A DNA stretch of 64,000 nucleotides from Ekhidna sp051379705 (GTDB lineage Bacteria > Bacteroidota > Bacteroidia > Cytophagales > Cyclobacteriaceae), in assembly GCF_051379705.1 (NCBI RefSeq), contig NZ_CP179868.1, forward strand, positions 1,240,001 to 1,304,000, written 5' to 3'. A program made the translations under genes and the position numbers. The notes under the pieces were generated by a model. That model was not told the origin of the DNA. It worked only from the letters and a program-made list of their open reading frames with translations, and searched no databases. This document shows, piece by piece, positions 61,762-64,000 of this stretch; position 1 is the first letter of the stretch, and each line of letters opens with the position of its first letter.

Positions 61762-62562
61762 TTATAGTACGCGCTGAATTTGCATACTGCTCTCTTTGCT
61801 CAAATGTTCGAATTTCCCCCCTTCCATCTTGTAAAAGCTGATCGCCATTACCAGGAACAATCCTGTGCCTTCAGGAATGATCCTGTTGTCTATAGAGATC
61901 ATACCGGTCATCGGCTCGGTTGGAATTTTCAACAAGGGTAGCATCGAACTTTCATAAGTTCCATACTTACCATGAAGGTCTTTGTTCAAGGGCACATATC
62001 CGCCCGCCTTCTGATCAAATTGATAATCCGATAGTGCGATCAAACGTGCCGTGATTTTAAAATTGGTGGCGCCTTTGGGACTCTTAAATATCTTTTCTGG
62101 AATAAAGGCAGGAAAATGGAGGATCACTTGTCCACGTTGGGATCCGGGCTTAACAAAATATTTTGCTCCAAATATCTTTTCGTACGGTGCCTTTGAGTTG
62201 AACTCAAACCCGTTCAATAAATGTCCATGCTTACTTAAAAAAAGTGGTCGGGTGCCTGTCTTACCTTCTTCCATTTTGGCCAGGTTTCTAAACTGTGCCG
62301 TCAGTTTGCCTGAAACATACGTCTCACAAATCTCTGACATCCCTGTGGACAAAGACTGGCGAAGTGTTTTCGCCATCATAGAAGCTACTCCAAATTCTTT
62401 CTGATTATTACGAAGCTCTTTGTATGATGCTTTTGTTTTGATTTGCCTGGCTGTTGGGCCTCCCTTTTTGGCTATGATTTCACGATCTATCCCCTTCAAC
62501 TTATATCTTCTGTACCCTTTTGGGATTTCTATATCCAGTGGAGTTCGAGGTGAATCTTTCAT
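61762..62562 (-). CDS. Conserved hypothetical protein, 266 aa
   Basis: A basic, soluble protein without signal peptide or membrane segment. Visible are GYRRYKLKGIDREIIAKKGG near the N-terminus, KTLRQSLSTGMSEICETYVSG, and a beta-rich C-terminal half. I recall similar proteins in other Bacteroidota, always unnamed. The TPR gene follows on the same strand after 29 bp. Confidence 0.75.
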   Translation of the reverse strand: MKDSPRTPLDIEIPKGYRRYKLKGIDREIIAKKGGPTARQIKTKASYKELRNNQKEFGVASMMAKTLRQSLSTGMSEICETYVSGKLTAQFRNLAKMEEGKTGTRPLFLSKHGHLLNGFEFNSKAPYEKIFGAKYFVKPGSQRGQVILHFPAFIPEKIFKSPKGATNFKITARLIALSDYQFDQKAGGYVPLNKDLHGKYGTYESSMLPLLKIPTEPMTGMISIDNRIIPEGTGLFLVMAISFYKMEGGKFEHLSKESSMQIQRVL

Positions 62563-62648
62563 ATTGCTGGCTTGTATTTATAGGTTGATTGGAGTCAATT
62601 TTAGTTAAGGGCTGATGAAGATAGTAAATCGACCCGTAACAACAAAAT

Positions 62649-62680
62649 TTCGAATTCACCAAGAGCTTAATGAATTCGAA
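62649..62680. promoter_or_regulatory. Inverted repeat in the gap before the gamma-glutamyltransferase gene
   Basis: TTCGAATTCA and TGAATTCGAA are perfect 10-bp arms 12 bp apart, in the 251-bp divergent gap. It looks like a dimer-binding operator; no T-tract follows. Confidence 0.5.
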
Positions 62681-62813
62681 TGCTACCTCTTGAATACTAC
62701 CCAGTTATGAAAATCATCTTTGCAGTTTTTCTTATAACGGAAGTGTAGTGACATTTTTTTACCGCTTGGTCGTTGATTAGTTTCGACGATGTAATAAGCC
62801 AAACCCTTACCCT

Positions 62814-64000
62814 ATGAAAATCTTTAAAATCCTATTTCTTGTTTTTCTTGCTGCTTGTCAGTCTACCCAGGTTACCTCTCCCGCAGAACCTGAAATTGGT
62901 CCTTTAGGCGAACAAGCTATGATTTCTTCAGCACATCCTCTTGCTACCCAGGTGGGCGTTGAGGTTTTGAAAAATGGTGGAAATGCATTTGATGCTGCCC
63001 TTGCTGTCAAGTTTACGCTGGCGGTGGTATTTCCCAGAGCAGGTAATATTGGTGGAGGTGGATTCGCCTTGTACCGCATGAATGACGGCACCATTGGCTC
63101 TCTGGATTTCAGGGAAAAAGCACCCATGGCCGGCTCCCGGGATATGTATCTTGATGCAGATGGTAATGTAATGGATGGATTGAGTGTGAAGGGTCACAAA
63201 GCAGCGGGTGTTCCGGGCTCGGTCGACGGCATCCTGAAGCTTCATGAAAAATTTGGAACAAAGCCAATTTCTGAACTCATTCAACCTGCTATCAATCTCG
63301 CTTACTATGGATTTACAATCACGCAAGATCAAGCCGATGAGTTCAATGAAAAGCGATCTGATTTTGTAGAGATAAATGGCTCAGACTTCTTTCTGGTGAA
63401 AGAGCGAATGTGGCAGGAAGGTGACACAGTGAAATTCACTGAGTTGGCAGGAACACTCACGCAAATCAGAGATAGAGGCAGGGATGGTTTTTATGGCGGG
63501 ATAGTGGCTGATCAAATAGTGAAAGAGATGCAGCGAGGCGGTGGCTTAATATCAGAGGACGACTTAAGCAACTACAGCGCACAGTGGCGAGATCCAGTGA
63601 CATCTAATTACCGAGGACACAAAGTTATCTCTATGCCTCCACCATCAAGCGGTGGCATTGCAGTATTACAATTGCTGCAAGGAGCTGAGCAATATGACAT
63701 TAATCAGATGGGACATAATACTGCACAAACAATTCATTTGCTCACCGAACTTGAACGGAGAGTTTACGCGGACAGAGCCACCTACTTGGGCGATCCAGAT
63801 CATTATGATGTGCCTGTGGATATGCTCTTAGATCCAGATTACAATAAAGAGCGATTTTCTTCTATATCACTTAAAAAGAAAACTGATTCACAGGACATAA
63901 AAGAAGGTGAAGTGGAGGTGATTGAAAGCGTGGAAACCACTCACTTTTCAATCGTTGATCCCGAAGGCAATGCAGTTTCACTAACCACTACATTAAACTC
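62814..64000 (+). CDS. ggt: Gamma-glutamyltransferase, lipoprotein form (5' part)
   Basis: The gene runs off the right end after 395 codons. Lipobox LAAC gives lipidated Cys15, so the enzyme is anchored in the envelope. Family motifs: GEQAMISSAHPLATQVGVEV, KNGGNAFDAALAV, GNIGGGGFALYR, PPPSSGGIAVLQL, and the autoprocessing site with nucleophile Thr375 in VETTHFSIVDPEGNAV. GGT splits glutathione and transfers gamma-glutamyl groups; processing at Thr375 produces the two subunits. A weak -7 box TAGTTTCG lies at 62778-62785. Confidence 0.93.
   Translation, partial: MKIFKILFLVFLAACQSTQVTSPAEPEIGPLGEQAMISSAHPLATQVGVEVLKNGGNAFDAALAVKFTLAVVFPRAGNIGGGGFALYRMNDGTIGSLDFREKAPMAGSRDMYLDADGNVMDGLSVKGHKAAGVPGSVDGILKLHEKFGTKPISELIQPAINLAYYGFTITQDQADEFNEKRSDFVEINGSDFFLVKERMWQEGDTVKFTELAGTLTQIRDRGRDGFYGGIVADQIVKEMQRGGGLISEDDLSNYSAQWRDPVTSNYRGHKVISMPPPSSGGIAVLQLLQGAEQYDINQMGHNTAQTIHLLTELERRVYADRATYLGDPDHYDVPVDMLLDPDYNKERFSSISLKKKTDSQDIKEGEVEVIESVETTHFSIVDPEGNAVSLTTTLN

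Overview
The window reads as a chromosomal segment of a Bacteroidota bacterium, most likely a Cytophagales-type, free-living (possibly marine) species. This rests on what is visible: an AT-rich sequence with almost no Shine-Dalgarno sites; several matches to the Bacteroidota -7 promoter box TAnnTTTG just upstream of starts; a TonB-dependent receptor with a carboxypeptidase-regulatory-like N-terminus; many lipoproteins; and family-typical genes (DUF4835/PorD-like, Bacteroidota-type BamD, OstA-like protein and omega subunit, MurNAc kinase with MurQ). The species cannot be named from the sequence alone. No tRNA, rRNA, CRISPR array or transposase was seen.

Layout. 0-1.7 kb: end of an unidentified gene, a ParA-like ATPase and a small unknown protein. 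1.7-9.6 kb (minus strand): a TonB-dependent receptor, then a tightly overlapped operon miaA - glycosyltransferase - sugar dehydrogenase - murK - murQ for amino-sugar metabolism and cell-wall recycling. 9.6-15.8 kb (plus): hybrid histidine kinase, receiver protein, small unknown protein, metallo-hydrolase and an NFACT/RqcH-like protein, nearly all overlapping. 15.9-21.2 kb: AraC-type regulator with two DNA-binding domains, SnoaL-like and YHS proteins, then PadR with an FtsX-type permease behind a duplicated operator-like repeat. 21.3-26.7 kb: secreted repeat protein with a TPR histidine kinase, and a CPA2 antiporter. 26.7-29.3 kb (minus): MacB-like permease and tilS. 29.3-37.7 kb (plus): conserved housekeeping run ostA-like, bamD, rpoZ, coaBC, DUF4835, recN, fabI, ispE, with REP-like palindromes around fabI. 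38.0-44.8 kb: two lipoproteins, a lipid kinase, an App1-type phosphatase, a SulP transporter and an oxidoreductase; between 39.8 and 40.2 kb lies a degenerate tandem array with an exact 21-bp period. 44.8-49.4 kb (minus): tgt, LptF/G-like permease, EamA transporter, YbjQ-like protein, serine hydrolase. 49.7-53.9 kb: a broken metallopeptidase lipoprotein gene followed by four tandem paralogous lipoproteins with variable cores between near-identical blocks. 54-64 kb: GT2, ECF sigma factor, rsmG, three small beta-barrel proteins, a sirtuin, an ACMSD-like amidohydrolase, TPR protein, unknown protein, and the 5' part of a gamma-glutamyltransferase gene.

The two places most worth following up are the lipoprotein cassette array (49.7-53.9 kb) and the 21-bp array (39.9-40.1 kb). 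In the first, conserved flanks carrying a terminator hairpin and a peptidase-gene remnant alternate with strongly diverged cores, a pattern that simple duplication does not explain. The second sits between two convergent genes, is GC-rich in an AT-rich setting, and keeps one helical face per copy.
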